Below are positions 1 to 9,414 of a stretch of 64,000 nt of DNA, piece by piece (positions within the stretch are counted from its first letter, which is position 1; each line of letters begins with the position of its first letter). The stretch is taken from contig VBWA01000019.1 in assembly GCA_006218025.1 (NCBI GenBank), positions 103,575 to 167,574 of the forward strand, in the 5' to 3' direction. The stretch comes from Rhodocyclaceae bacterium. Its GTDB lineage: Bacteria; Pseudomonadota; Gammaproteobacteria; Burkholderiales; Rhodocyclaceae. The position numbers and the translations under genes were made by a program. The notes beneath the pieces were generated by a model, which saw nothing but the letters and a program-made list of their open reading frames with translations, was not told the origin of the DNA and made no database searches.

Positions 1-1
1 C

Positions 2-490
2 CTCTCGGTGTTCGAAAACCTGCGCTGCGCGGTGCTGTGGTCGCTGGGCTACCGCTATTCCTTCTGGCACCGGCTGGCCGGGCTCGCGGATGCGCGCCTG
101 CGTGCCGAGGCGGTGATGGAAGACATCGGCCTGGCGAACCGCCGCGACACCCCCGCCGGCATCCTGTCCTACGCCGAGCAACGCGCGCTCGAAATCGGCA
201 TCACCATTGCCAGCGGCGCCGACGTGATCCTGCTCGACGAACCCACCGCCGGCATGAGCCGCTCCGAAACCGACGACGCCGTAGCCCTGATCCGCCGCGT
301 CACCGAAGGCAAGACCCTGGTCATGGTCGAGCACGACATGGGCGTGGTGTTCGGCCTCGCCGACCGCATCTCGGTGCTGGTCTACGGCCAGATCATCGCC
401 ACCGACGCGCCGGCCGCCATCCGCTGCAATGCCGCGGTACAGGAAGCCTATCTCGGGACCAGCATGAATGTGGGGAATGAGCATGAGTGA
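2..490 (+). CDS. Branched-chain amino-acid-type ABC transporter ATP-binding protein, LivG-like (5' end outside window)
   Basis: This is the C-terminal two thirds of an ABC ATPase; the Walker A motif lies before the window. A degenerate signature (LSYAEQRALEIG) is followed by Walker B with the catalytic Glu (VILLDEPTAG) and the switch His (MVEHD). The LivG family energises uptake through LivH/LivM permeases, and the next gene is the LivF-type partner, which overlaps it by 8 nt. The position ahead of a beta-oxidation-like operon suggests uptake of a carboxylic or aromatic acid rather than an amino acid; that substrate is inferred. The signature differs from the usual LSGGQ form, as is common in LivG. 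Confidence 0.85.
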   Translation, partial: LSVFENLRCAVLWSLGYRYSFWHRLAGLADARLRAEAVMEDIGLANRRDTPAGILSYAEQRALEIGITIASGADVILLDEPTAGMSRSETDDAVALIRRVTEGKTLVMVEHDMGVVFGLADRISVLVYGQIIATDAPAAIRCNAAVQEAYLGTSMNVGNEHE

Positions 491-1205
491 CGCCGCCTTG
501 TCGAAGCCCATGCTGCAAGTCAGCGATCTCCATGCCTACTACGGCAAGAGCCACGTCCTGCATGGCGTCAACCTGCACGTCAACACCGGTGAAATAGTCT
601 GCCTGCTGGGCCGCAACGGCGTCGGCCGCTCGACCACGGCCAAGGCGGTCATGGGCATGGTGGTCGCGCGCGGCAGCATCAAATTCAACGGCTGCGATAT
701 CCTCGGCAAGAAGGCCTTCGAAATCGCCCGCTGCGGCATCGGCTACGTGCCCGAAGACCGCTCGATCTTTCCCGACCTGACAGTGCGGCAGAACCTGATG
801 CTCGGCGTCAAGGACCCCCGCCGCTGCGGGCGCTGGAACATCGACGACATGTACGCCCTCTTCCCGCGCCTCAAGGAACGCGACAACACGCCCGGCGGCG
901 TGCTGTCCGGCGGCGAGCAGCAGATGCTGACCCTGTGCCGCACGCTGATGGGCGATCCGGATCTGATCATGATCGACGAACCGACCGAGGGCCTCGCGCC
1001 GAAAATCGTCGAGCAGGTCGGGCAGTTTCTCCAGGAAATCCGCAAGCGCGGAATTTCGATTCTGCTGATCGAACAGAAGCTGGCGATTGCGCTCGACATT
1101 TCCGAACGGCTCTATCTCATGGGCCACGGCCGCATCGTCTTCGAAGGCACGCCGGCCGACCTCAAGAACAACGAAGCCATCCGCAAGGAATGGCTGGAAG
1201 TATGA
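483..1205 (+). CDS. ABC transporter ATP-binding protein, LivF-like, with Arg in Walker A
   Basis: A complete LivF-type ATPase of about 240 residues. The signature LSGGEQQM, Walker B LIMIDEPTEGL and the switch region (LIEQK) are intact. The Walker A reads GRNGVGRSTT: the invariant Lys is Arg (codon cgc, about 627-629). The same replacement may be a subfamily trait, and Arg can sometimes bind nucleotide, so loss of activity is not certain. ATG at 483 is preferred because GGGGA sits 6 nt upstream; ATG at 477 would leave no spacing. It overlaps the LivG-like gene and is followed after 27 nt by the beta-oxidation fusion gene, so it is probably cotranscribed with the catabolic operon. Confidence 0.9.
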   Translation: MSDAALSKPMLQVSDLHAYYGKSHVLHGVNLHVNTGEIVCLLGRNGVGRSTTAKAVMGMVVARGSIKFNGCDILGKKAFEIARCGIGYVPEDRSIFPDLTVRQNLMLGVKDPRRCGRWNIDDMYALFPRLKERDNTPGGVLSGGEQQMLTLCRTLMGDPDLIMIDEPTEGLAPKIVEQVGQFLQEIRKRGISILLIEQKLAIALDISERLYLMGHGRIVFEGTPADLKNNEAIRKEWLEV

Positions 1206-1232
1206 ACCCTACAATTTCAGCAAGGAGTTAGC

Positions 1233-3332
1233 ATGAGCAGCGCCAAATATGAATTGAATGGCAGCACCGCCGTCATCACCCTCGACAATCCTCCGGTCAA
1301 CGGCCTGGGCTACGACCTGCGCTGCGGCATCGTCGCCGGCATCGACAAGGCGACTGCCGACCCCGCCGTCAAGGCCGTCGTGCTGATCGGCTCCGACCGC
1401 GCCTTCTCGGGCGGCGCCGACATCCGCGAATTCGGCTCGCCGAAGTCCTACGCCGAGCCCAACCTGCTGACCGTGATCCGCGTCGTCGAGGCCTGCCCGA
1501 AGCCTGTCGTCGCGGCCATCGGCGGCGTCTGCATGGGCGGCGGCCTCGAACTCACGCTGGGCGCACACTTCCGCGTCGCCGTCGCCGGCGCCTCGATCGC
1601 CCTGCCGGAAATCAAGCTCGGACTCTTGCCCGGCGCCGGCGGCACGCAGCGCATGCCGCGCATCATCGGCGTCGAAGCCGCGCTGAACCTGATCCTTTCC
1701 GGCAATCCGGTCCCTTCCGAAAAGTTCAAGGGCACGCCGCTGTTCGACGAATTCATTGAAGGTAACGGCGGCGACCTGCTCAAGGGCGCGCTGGCCTTCG
1801 CCGACAAGGTCGTCGCCGAAAAGCGGCCGCTGCAGCGCGTGCGCGACATCAAGATCGACTACCCGACCCAGGAAGCCTTCTTCCAGTTCTCGCGCAACAT
1901 GGTCAAGGGTGTCGCCGGCCCCTTCCCGGCGCCCTTCAAGTGCATCGACGCCGTGCAGGCCGCGCTGACCAAGCCCTTCGACGAGGGCATGAAGATCGAG
2001 CGCAGCTACTTCCTCGAACTCATGGGTACGCCCGAATCGCGTGCGCTGCGCCACGCCTTCACCGGCGAACGCGCCGCGTCGAAGATTCCCGACGTGCCTG
2101 ACGACACGCCGGCGCGCAAGATCGCCAGGGTCGGCGTGATCGGCGCCGGCACCATGGGCGGCGGCATCACCATGAACTTCCTCAACGCCGGCATTCCCGT
2201 CACCATGCTCGAAATGAAGCAGGAAGCGCTGGACAAGGGCATCGCGACGATCCGCAAGAACTACGAAAACAGCATGAAGAAGGGCAAGCTGACCCAGGAG
2301 AAACTCGACCAGCGCATGGGCATGTTGAGCGGCACCCTGTCCTATGACGACTTCAAGGACGCCGACCTGATCATCGAGGCGGTGTTCGAGGAAATCGGCG
2401 TCAAGGAAGCCGTGTTCAAGAAGCTCGACGAGATCGCCAAGCCCGGCGCGATCCTCGCCTCCAACACCTCGACGCTCGACGTGAACAAGATCGCCAATTT
2501 CACCAAGCGCCCGCAGGACGTGGTCGGCATGCACTTCTTCAGCCCGGCCAACGTGATGAAGCTGCTCGAAGTGGTGCGCGGTGCGGCAACAGCCAAGGAC
2601 GTCATGGCCACCGTGATGCAGGTGGCGAAGAAGATCAAGAAGACCGCCGTGGTTTCCGGCGTTTGCGACGGCTTCATCGGCAACCGCATGATCGAGCACT
2701 ACGGCCGCGTTGCCGGCTTCCTGCTCGAAGAAGGCGCGACGCCGGCGCAAGTCGACAAGGCGCTCGAAAAGTGGGGCATGGCCATGGGCCCCTTCCGCAT
2801 GGGCGACCTCGCCGGCAACGACATCGGCTGGGCGATCCGCAAGCGCCGCTATGTCGAGAAGCCTTCGATCCGCTACGCCAAATTTGCCGACAAGCTTTGC
2901 GAGCAGGGCCGCTACGGCCAGAAGACCGGCAAGGGCTGGTACCTCTACGCGCCAGGCAACCGCAAGGCGATCCCCGATCCCGAAGTCGACAAAATGCTGG
3001 AAGCCTACCGCAAGGAACTCGGCATCACGCCGCGCAAGATCAGTGACGCCGAGATCGTCCAGCGCTGCATCTTCGCCCTGGTGAACGAAGGTGCGCGCAT
3101 CCTCGAAGAAGGCATTGCCGCCCGCGCTTCCGACATCGACATGATCTACCTGACCGGCTACGGCTTCCCGCTGCATCGCGGCGGCCCGATGCTGTATGCC
3201 GACGAAGTAGGCCTCTACAACGTCGCGCGGAGCATGAAGGAGTTCGCCGCCACGTCCGGCGACGCCTTCTGGGAGCCGGCACCGCTGATCGTCAAGCGCG
3301 TCGCCGAAGGAAAATCCCTTACCTCGGCCTGA
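1233..3332 (+). CDS. Bifunctional enoyl-CoA hydratase / 3-hydroxyacyl-CoA dehydrogenase (FadB/FadJ/PimF type)
   Basis: A 699-residue fusion. The N-terminal crotonase domain (about 1-190) has both catalytic Glu positions (GGGLEL and LPEIKLG) and the oxyanion-type GGVCMGGG segment. From about residue 295 follows the NAD-binding 3-hydroxyacyl-CoA dehydrogenase domain ([11 protein letters not shown]), with the catalytic His in GMHFFSPA and two C-terminal HAD domains. It hydrates a 2-enoyl-CoA and oxidises the product to 3-oxoacyl-CoA, feeding the thiolase 30 nt downstream. AAGGAG lies upstream of the ATG. The fusion order matches FadJ and PimF. The chain type handled cannot be read from the sequence. 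Confidence 0.93.
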   Translation: MSSAKYELNGSTAVITLDNPPVNGLGYDLRCGIVAGIDKATADPAVKAVVLIGSDRAFSGGADIREFGSPKSYAEPNLLTVIRVVEACPKPVVAAIGGVCMGGGLELTLGAHFRVAVAGASIALPEIKLGLLPGAGGTQRMPRIIGVEAALNLILSGNPVPSEKFKGTPLFDEFIEGNGGDLLKGALAFADKVVAEKRPLQRVRDIKIDYPTQEAFFQFSRNMVKGVAGPFPAPFKCIDAVQAALTKPFDEGMKIERSYFLELMGTPESRALRHAFTGERAASKIPDVPDDTPARKIARVGVIGAGTMGGGITMNFLNAGIPVTMLEMKQEALDKGIATIRKNYENSMKKGKLTQEKLDQRMGMLSGTLSYDDFKDADLIIEAVFEEIGVKEAVFKKLDEIAKPGAILASNTSTLDVNKIANFTKRPQDVVGMHFFSPANVMKLLEVVRGAATAKDVMATVMQVAKKIKKTAVVSGVCDGFIGNRMIEHYGRVAGFLLEEGATPAQVDKALEKWGMAMGPFRMGDLAGNDIGWAIRKRRYVEKPSIRYAKFADKLCEQGRYGQKTGKGWYLYAPGNRKAIPDPEVDKMLEAYRKELGITPRKISDAEIVQRCIFALVNEGARILEEGIAARASDIDMIYLTGYGFPLHRGGPMLYADEVGLYNVARSMKEFAATSGDAFWEPAPLIVKRVAEGKSLTSA

Positions 3333-3361
3333 ACCTGCCGAACCGAATTCTGGAGAATCAA

Positions 3362-4540
<1,179 letters not shown>

Positions 4541-4542
4541 TC

Positions 4543-5316
4543 ATGAGTGTAAAAAAACTGTTTGACCTGACCGGCAAGGTCGCCATCATCACCGGCGGCT
4601 CACGCGGCCTCGGCTTGCAGATGGCCGAGGCGCTTGGCGAAATGGGCGCGAAGCTCGCGATCACGGCGCGCAAGGCCGACGAACTGGCCGAAGCCAAGGC
4701 CCATCTCGAAAAGCAGGGCATCGAGGTGCTCACCATCGTCAACGACCTGTCGAAGTTCGACCAGATTCCCGGCCTCGTCAGCAAGGTGCTCGAGCACTAC
4801 GGCAGGATCGACATCCTGGTGAACAACGCCGGCGCCACTTGGGGGGCGCCCGCCGAGGACTACCCGGACGCGGCCTGGATGAAGGTCATCAACCTCAATG
4901 TCAACGGCATGTTCTTCCTGACCCGCGAAGTCGGCAAACGCGCCTTTATTCCGCAGAAGTCGGGCAAGGTCATCGTCACCGCTTCGATCGCCGGCCTGCG
5001 CGGCAATCCGCCGGACATGCAGACCATCGCCTACAACACCAGCAAGGGTGCCGACGTGAACTTCGTGCGCGCCCTGGCCGCGGAATGGGGCCGCTACAAC
5101 ATCAACGTCAACGCCATCTGCCCCGGCTTCTTCCCCTCGAAGATGGCCAGCGGCATCATGGAAAAGCTCGGCGACCGGATCATTGCCGGCACATCGCTCG
5201 GGCGCGTCGGCGGCGACGAGGACCTGAAGGGCGCGGTAGTCTTCCTCGCCTCCGAAGCCTCGCGCCATGTCACCGGCCATGCCCTGACCGTGGACGGCGG
5301 CAGCAGCTGCTTCTAA
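4543..5316 (+). CDS. Short-chain dehydrogenase/reductase (SDR), NAD(P)-dependent
   Basis: A 257-residue classical SDR starting MSVKKLFDLTGK. The cofactor motif TGGSRGLG is near the N-terminus, NNAG follows, then a catalytic Ser in TASIAG and a Tyr/Lys pair in YNTSKG. The end (LTVDGGSSCF) is typical of the 3-oxoacyl reductase/FabG-like and 3-hydroxyacyl dehydrogenase clades. The start is set by ATG at 4543, 3 nt after the thiolase stop; the longer open frame upstream is a thiolase shadow. It is probably an alcohol/ketone oxidoreductase for the operon's substrate, analogous in position to LvaD of levulinate operons, but the substrate is inferred. Confidence 0.9.
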   Translation: MSVKKLFDLTGKVAIITGGSRGLGLQMAEALGEMGAKLAITARKADELAEAKAHLEKQGIEVLTIVNDLSKFDQIPGLVSKVLEHYGRIDILVNNAGATWGAPAEDYPDAAWMKVINLNVNGMFFLTREVGKRAFIPQKSGKVIVTASIAGLRGNPPDMQTIAYNTSKGADVNFVRALAAEWGRYNINVNAICPGFFPSKMASGIMEKLGDRIIAGTSLGRVGGDEDLKGAVVFLASEASRHVTGHALTVDGGSSCF

Positions 5317-5326
5317 GAGATCGGCG

Positions 5327-5758
5327 ATGAGCGGCACGGCCGACTTCTTCGGCCTCAAGGTTCCCTTCCTCAAGCATCTCGGCGTCAAGGCCGAGATGGC
5401 CGAGGGCGGGCGCTCGCGCATCTCGCTCGAGCTGCGCCCGGAATTGATGAACAGCTTCGAGGTGTCCCACGGCGGCGTGATCATGACCATGCTCGACGTC
5501 GCCATGGCCGTCGCCGCACGCACTGCGCACGAGCATGTCGGCGGCGTGATGACCATCGACATGTCGCTGAGTTTCATCCGCCCGGCGAAGGGCCGCATCG
5601 TCGCCGAAGGCAAGCTGCTGCGCGGCGGCAACTCGCTGCATTTCTGCGAGGGCGAGGCCTTCGACGAAAGCGGCGAACTGGTCGCCAAGTCGCTCGGCAC
5701 CTTCAAGTTGCGCCGCGAAACGCGCGGCAAACCGGAACAGGCGCAAGATTCGCCGTAG
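5327..5758 (+). CDS. Hotdog-fold thioesterase (PaaI-like)
   Basis: A 143-residue single hotdog domain. The segment SFEVSHGGVIMTMLDVAMA contains the HGG motif with the following Asp that is characteristic of PaaI/YbgC-type acyl-CoA thioesterases. It starts 10 nt after the SDR. A thioesterase within a beta-oxidation operon probably releases CoA from dead-end or toxic acyl-CoA esters. The last codons (DSP plus the TAG stop) lie inside a copy of the dispersed 28-bp repeat (5748-5775), so the C-terminus has apparently been rewritten by the repeat. Confidence 0.85.
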   Translation: MSGTADFFGLKVPFLKHLGVKAEMAEGGRSRISLELRPELMNSFEVSHGGVIMTMLDVAMAVAARTAHEHVGGVMTIDMSLSFIRPAKGRIVAEGKLLRGGNSLHFCEGEAFDESGELVAKSLGTFKLRRETRGKPEQAQDSP

Positions 5759-5775
5759 CGCCAGCGCCGACTCTT
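5748..5775 (-). repeat. Dispersed 28-bp element, copy A (minus orientation)
   Basis: On the minus strand this reads AAGAGTCGGCGCTGG followed by CGCTACGGCGAAT, matching the window-wide consensus in about 25 of 28 positions. It overlaps the 3' end of the thioesterase gene and supplies its TAG stop. Confidence 0.8.
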
Positions 5776-5807
5776 ACCCCCCCCATAAAACAACGGACCT
5801 CCCCCTC

Positions 5808-6803
5808 ATGGAAAAGAACCAGAAGATCGTCCTCGCCAACCGCCCCGCCGCTTGGGTCGAGGAAAGCAATTTCCGCCTTGAAGAATCCGCGATTCCCGAG
5901 CCCGGCCCGAACCAGGTGCTGGTCCGCAACCACTGGCTGTCGCTCGACCCCTACATGCGCGGCCGCATGTCGGACGTCAAGTCCTATGCCACGCCGGTTC
6001 AGATCGGCGAGGTCATGGTCGGCGGCACCGCCGGCGAAGTCGTCAAATCGAATCATCCGAAGTTCGCCGCCGGCGACAAGGTGGTCGGCCCGCTGGGCTG
6101 GCAGCTCTTCGGCGTGGCCGACGGCGCCGCGCTGCAGAAGGTCGATGACAGCGCGATTCCGCTGTCGGCCTGGCTCGGCCCCGTCGGCATGCCCGGCGTC
6201 ACGGCCTGGGTCGGCCTGCTCGACATCTGCGCGCCGAAGCCCGGCGAAACCGTGGTGGTCACCGCCGCCTCGGGCGCGGTGGGCAGCGTGGTCGGGCAAC
6301 TGGCGAAGATCCACGGCGCGCGCGCGGTCGGCATTGCTGGCGGCGCGGACAAGTGCCGCTACGTGGTGGACGAACTCGGCTTCGATGCCTGCATCGACTA
6401 CAAGGCCGGCAATCTGCGCGGCGACCTCAAGGACGCGACGCCCAAGGGCATCGACTGCGTGTTCGAGAACGTCGGCGGCGAAATTTTCGACACCCTGCTG
6501 ACGCGCATGAACCCCTTCTCGCGCATCGCCGTCTGCGGCCTGATCTCGCAATACAACTCGGCCCCCTACCCGATGCAGAACATCGGCTCGGTGCTGATCA
6601 ACCGCATCAAGATGCAGGGCTTCATCGTCTCCGACGACCTGACCCGCTGGCCGCCGGCGCTGAAGGAAATCGCAGGGCACGTTGCTGCCGGCCGCATCAA
6701 GTACCGCGAGAGCGTGGCCAACGGCCTCGCCGCCGCGCCGGCCGCCTTCATCAGCCTGCTGAAGGGCGGCAACTTCGGGAAACAACTGGTAAAACTGACC
6801 TGA
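5808..6803 (+). CDS. NADP-dependent medium-chain reductase, CurA/prostaglandin-reductase-like
   Basis: A 331-residue zinc-independent MDR protein. The N-terminal GroES-like part has the family segment SLDPYMRGRM, and the Rossmann half has the nucleotide-binding AASGAVGSVVGQLAK. Members of this leukotriene/CurA group reduce the C=C bond of alpha,beta-unsaturated ketones or enoyl derivatives with NADPH. In this operon it could reduce an unsaturated intermediate. A 49-nt spacer containing a C-run separates it from the thioesterase stop; the next gene begins 2 nt after its stop, so these two are tightly coupled. Confidence 0.88.
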   Translation: MEKNQKIVLANRPAAWVEESNFRLEESAIPEPGPNQVLVRNHWLSLDPYMRGRMSDVKSYATPVQIGEVMVGGTAGEVVKSNHPKFAAGDKVVGPLGWQLFGVADGAALQKVDDSAIPLSAWLGPVGMPGVTAWVGLLDICAPKPGETVVVTAASGAVGSVVGQLAKIHGARAVGIAGGADKCRYVVDELGFDACIDYKAGNLRGDLKDATPKGIDCVFENVGGEIFDTLLTRMNPFSRIAVCGLISQYNSAPYPMQNIGSVLINRIKMQGFIVSDDLTRWPPALKEIAGHVAAGRIKYRESVANGLAAAPAAFISLLKGGNFGKQLVKLT

Positions 6804-6805
6804 GC

Positions 6806-7873
6806 ATGAGCGACAAATTCACCGGCACGCGCCCCATCACCGAACAGGACGCCTTCGACACCGCCAGCCTCGCGGCATGGATGCGGACGCACGTCGAAGG
6901 CTTCTCCGGCGAATTGCAGGTCGAGAAGTTCAAGGGCGGCCAGTCGAACCCGACCTTCCTGCTGCGCGATGCGAACCGCAAGTACGTGCTGCGCAGGAAG
7001 CCGCCCGGCAAGCTGCTGCCCAGCGCCCATGCCGTGGATCGCGAATACAAGGTGATCTCCGGCCTGGCCGGCACCGACGTGCCCGTGCCGCGCACCTGGG
7101 CGCTGTGCGAGGACGACAGCGTGATCGGCACCATGTTCTACATCATGGACTGCGTCGACGGCCGCATCATGTGGGACCCGGCGTTGCCGGGCATGACCCC
7201 CGCCGAGCGCGGCGCGATCTTCGACGAGATGAACCGCGTCATCGCCGCCCTGCACAAGGTCGATTACACCGCCGTGGGCCTCGCCGATTACGGCAAGCCG
7301 GACAAGTACCTCGAGCGCCAGGTGGCGCGCTGGAGCAAGCAGTACCGCGCCTCTGAAACCGAAAAGATCGAGGCCATGGACAAGCTGATCGACTGGCTGC
7401 CGCAGAATATTCCGGCGGGTGACGAGACCAGCATCGTGCATGGCGACTTCCGCCTCGACAACACGGTGTTCCACCCGACCGAGCCGCGCATGCTCGCCGT
7501 GCTCGACTGGGAGTTGTCGACCCTCGGCCATCCGCTGGCCGACTTCGCCTATCACTGCATGACCTGGCGCCTGTCGCCCGGCCAGTTCCGCGGCCTCGCC
7601 GGCTACGACCTGGCGGCGCTGGGCATTCCGGCCGAGGCCGACTACGTCGCCGCCTACTGCAAGCGCACCGGCCGCGCGCCGATCCCGCCGAAGGAATGGG
7701 AGTACTACATGGCCTTCAACATGTTCCGCCTGGCCGGCATCCTGCAAGGCATCATGGCGCGCGCCCTGCAAGGCAACGCGTCGAGCGCCGAAGCGATCGA
7801 AACCGGCAAGCGCGCCCGACCGCTGGCCGAAGAAGCCTGGCGTCAGGTCGAACGACTGCTCGCCAATCACTGA
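6806..7873 (+). CDS. APH-type phosphotransferase, acyl-CoA dehydrogenase-associated (LvaA / ACAD10-11 kinase-domain-like)
   Basis: A 355-residue kinase of the choline/aminoglycoside kinase fold. The nucleotide-binding part contains FKGGQSNPTFLL and YVLRRKPPG; the catalytic loop is VHGDFRLDN and the metal-binding Asp lies in VLDWELSTLG. This subfamily is fused to acyl-CoA dehydrogenase in animal ACAD10/ACAD11. In bacterial levulinate operons the homologue LvaA phosphorylates the 4-hydroxyl of 4-hydroxyacyl-CoA. Here the acyl-CoA dehydrogenase follows at 8020, supporting the same pairing. ATG at 6806 is chosen because it follows the reductase stop by 2 nt. I saw no small LvaB-like partner next to it. 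Confidence 0.88.
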   Translation: MSDKFTGTRPITEQDAFDTASLAAWMRTHVEGFSGELQVEKFKGGQSNPTFLLRDANRKYVLRRKPPGKLLPSAHAVDREYKVISGLAGTDVPVPRTWALCEDDSVIGTMFYIMDCVDGRIMWDPALPGMTPAERGAIFDEMNRVIAALHKVDYTAVGLADYGKPDKYLERQVARWSKQYRASETEKIEAMDKLIDWLPQNIPAGDETSIVHGDFRLDNTVFHPTEPRMLAVLDWELSTLGHPLADFAYHCMTWRLSPGQFRGLAGYDLAALGIPAEADYVAAYCKRTGRAPIPPKEWEYYMAFNMFRLAGILQGIMARALQGNASSAEAIETGKRARPLAEEAWRQVERLLANH

Positions 7874-7929
7874 CGCTCATGGCACCGAGCGCTACCCACT
7901 GAAAATGAAACACGCGAAAATCAAATAGG

Positions 7930-7979
7930 CGTTCGCCCTGAGCCTGTCGAAGGGCCCTTCGACAGGCTCAGGGCGAACG
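7930..7979. repeat. Perfect 50-bp palindrome between kinase and acyl-CoA dehydrogenase genes
   Basis: The two 25-nt arms (7930-7954 and 7955-7979) are exact reverse complements with no loop; the arm core is GCCCTGAGCCTGTCGAAGGG. Sequences of this kind recur between genes in many proteobacteria as an interspersed repeat. It would form a strong hairpin in the operon mRNA and could stabilise or terminate transcripts. It is the only full copy seen in this window. Confidence 0.9.
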
Positions 7980-8019
7980 GAAGCACTGTCTTTCAAGTCA
8001 ACGTCACAAAGGATACATC

Positions 8020-9237
8020 ATGGATTTCGACTACTCCCCCAAGGTCAAGGACCTGCAGAAGCGCCTGAACGTCTTCATGGACCAGCACATCTATCCGAAC
8101 GAGGATGTGTTCCACCAGGAGGTCGAAGCAAACCGCGCCAAGGGCAACCCCTGGGTGCCGACCGTGGTCATGGAGCAACTCAAGGAGAAGGCCCGCGCCG
8201 CCGGCCTGTGGAACCTGTTCCTGCCGCAGTCCGAGCGCGGCGCCGGGCTGACCAATCTCGAATACGCGCCGCTGTGCGAAATCATGGGCCGCTCGCACAT
8301 CGCGCCGGAAGCCTTCAACTGCTCAGCGCCCGACACCGGCAACATGGAAACCATCGAACGCTACGGCAACGACGCGCAGCGCAACGAATGGCTGATGCCG
8401 CTGCTGGAAGGCAAGATCCGCTCCGGCTTCGCCATGACCGAGCCGGCGGTGGCATCGAGCGACGCCACCAACATCGAAGCCCGAATAGCTCGCGACGGCG
8501 ACCACTACGTGATCAACGGCCGCAAGTGGTGGACCTCGGGCGCGCCCGATCCGCGCTGCAAAATCCTCATCTTCATGGGCAAGACCGATCCGGACAATCC
8601 CAGCCGGCATAACCAGCAGTCGATGGTGCTGGTGCCGATGGACACCCCCGGGGTCACCCGCGTGCGCGCGCTCAGCGTGTTCGGCTACGACCACGCGCCC
8701 CACGGCCACGGCGAAGTCGACTTCAAGGACGTGCGCGTGCCCGTCTCCAACATCCTGCTCGGCGAAGGGCGCGGCTTCGAGATCGCCCAGGGCCGCCTCG
8801 GCCCGGGCCGCATCCACCACTGCATGCGCCTGATCGGCCTGGCCGAGCGCGCACTGGAACTGATGTGCAAACGCGCGCTGAAGCGCGTCGCCTTCCACAA
8901 GCCGATCGCCGACCAGGGCGTGACGCGCGAGCGCATCGCCGAATCCCGCATCATGATCGACCAGGCGCGCTTCCTGACGCTGAACGCGGCGTGGAAGATG
9001 GACACCGCCGGCAACAAGGTGGCGAAGCAGGAAATCGCCATGATCAAGGTCGCCGCGCCGAACATGGCGCTGCAGGTGATCGATTGGGCGATGCAGGTGC
9101 ATGGCGGCGCCGGCGTTTCCGACGACTTCCCGCTCGCCGCGGCCTACGCCCAGGCGCGCACGCTGCGCTATGCCGACGGCCCCGACGAGGTGCATCGCAA
9201 CGCCATTGCCAAACAGGAACTCGGCCGCTATTTGTAA
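8020..9237 (+). CDS. Acyl-CoA dehydrogenase, ACAD10/ACAD11-like (LvaC-like)
   Basis: A 405-residue FAD-dependent acyl-CoA dehydrogenase. The FAD-binding segment [17 protein letters not shown] and the WWTSGAPDP motif are typical of the ACAD10/11 group rather than of short-chain dehydrogenases. The C-terminus has [14 protein letters not shown] and the [11 protein letters not shown] motif. In the levulinate pathway the counterpart (LvaC) acts on phosphorylated 4-hydroxyacyl-CoA to give the enoyl-CoA. With the adjacent kinase, it probably removes a 4-hydroxyl (or similar) group to allow normal beta-oxidation; the exact substrate is not determined by sequence. Confidence 0.92.
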   Translation: MDFDYSPKVKDLQKRLNVFMDQHIYPNEDVFHQEVEANRAKGNPWVPTVVMEQLKEKARAAGLWNLFLPQSERGAGLTNLEYAPLCEIMGRSHIAPEAFNCSAPDTGNMETIERYGNDAQRNEWLMPLLEGKIRSGFAMTEPAVASSDATNIEARIARDGDHYVINGRKWWTSGAPDPRCKILIFMGKTDPDNPSRHNQQSMVLVPMDTPGVTRVRALSVFGYDHAPHGHGEVDFKDVRVPVSNILLGEGRGFEIAQGRLGPGRIHHCMRLIGLAERALELMCKRALKRVAFHKPIADQGVTRERIAESRIMIDQARFLTLNAAWKMDTAGNKVAKQEIAMIKVAAPNMALQVIDWAMQVHGGAGVSDDFPLAAAYAQARTLRYADGPDEVHRNAIAKQELGRYL

Positions 9238-9308
9238 ACGCTCGCTGTGCAGTGCTTGATGGGCCGCAGTTGAAAAACACGCAAGACCTTTATTCGCCCG
9301 CCCCCCTT

Positions 9309-9324
9309 CCCCCCTCGCGGGGGG
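9309..9324. other. Short G/C hairpin in the gap before the ligase gene
   Basis: Six C, the loop TCGC and six G form a perfect stem-loop, followed by TTACTG and a CGCG-rich stretch. There is no T-run, so it is not a classical terminator. The remaining 177-nt gap before the ligase gene shows no other feature except the ligase ribosome-binding site. Confidence 0.5.
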
Positions 9325-9414
9325 TTACTGATTGGCGCGCTGCGCGCGTTGGTTGGCGGGGCTCCGAACCCGGTGGTTCACGCTGACAAGAGAAGCACGA
9401 GGAGAAACGAATCC

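Noticed and set aside
1209..3176. Long open frame on the minus strand opposite the hydratase/dehydrogenase gene
   Set aside because: A high-GC shadow: composition is His/Arg/Asp rich and no family motif is present; the plus-strand gene has intact active sites.
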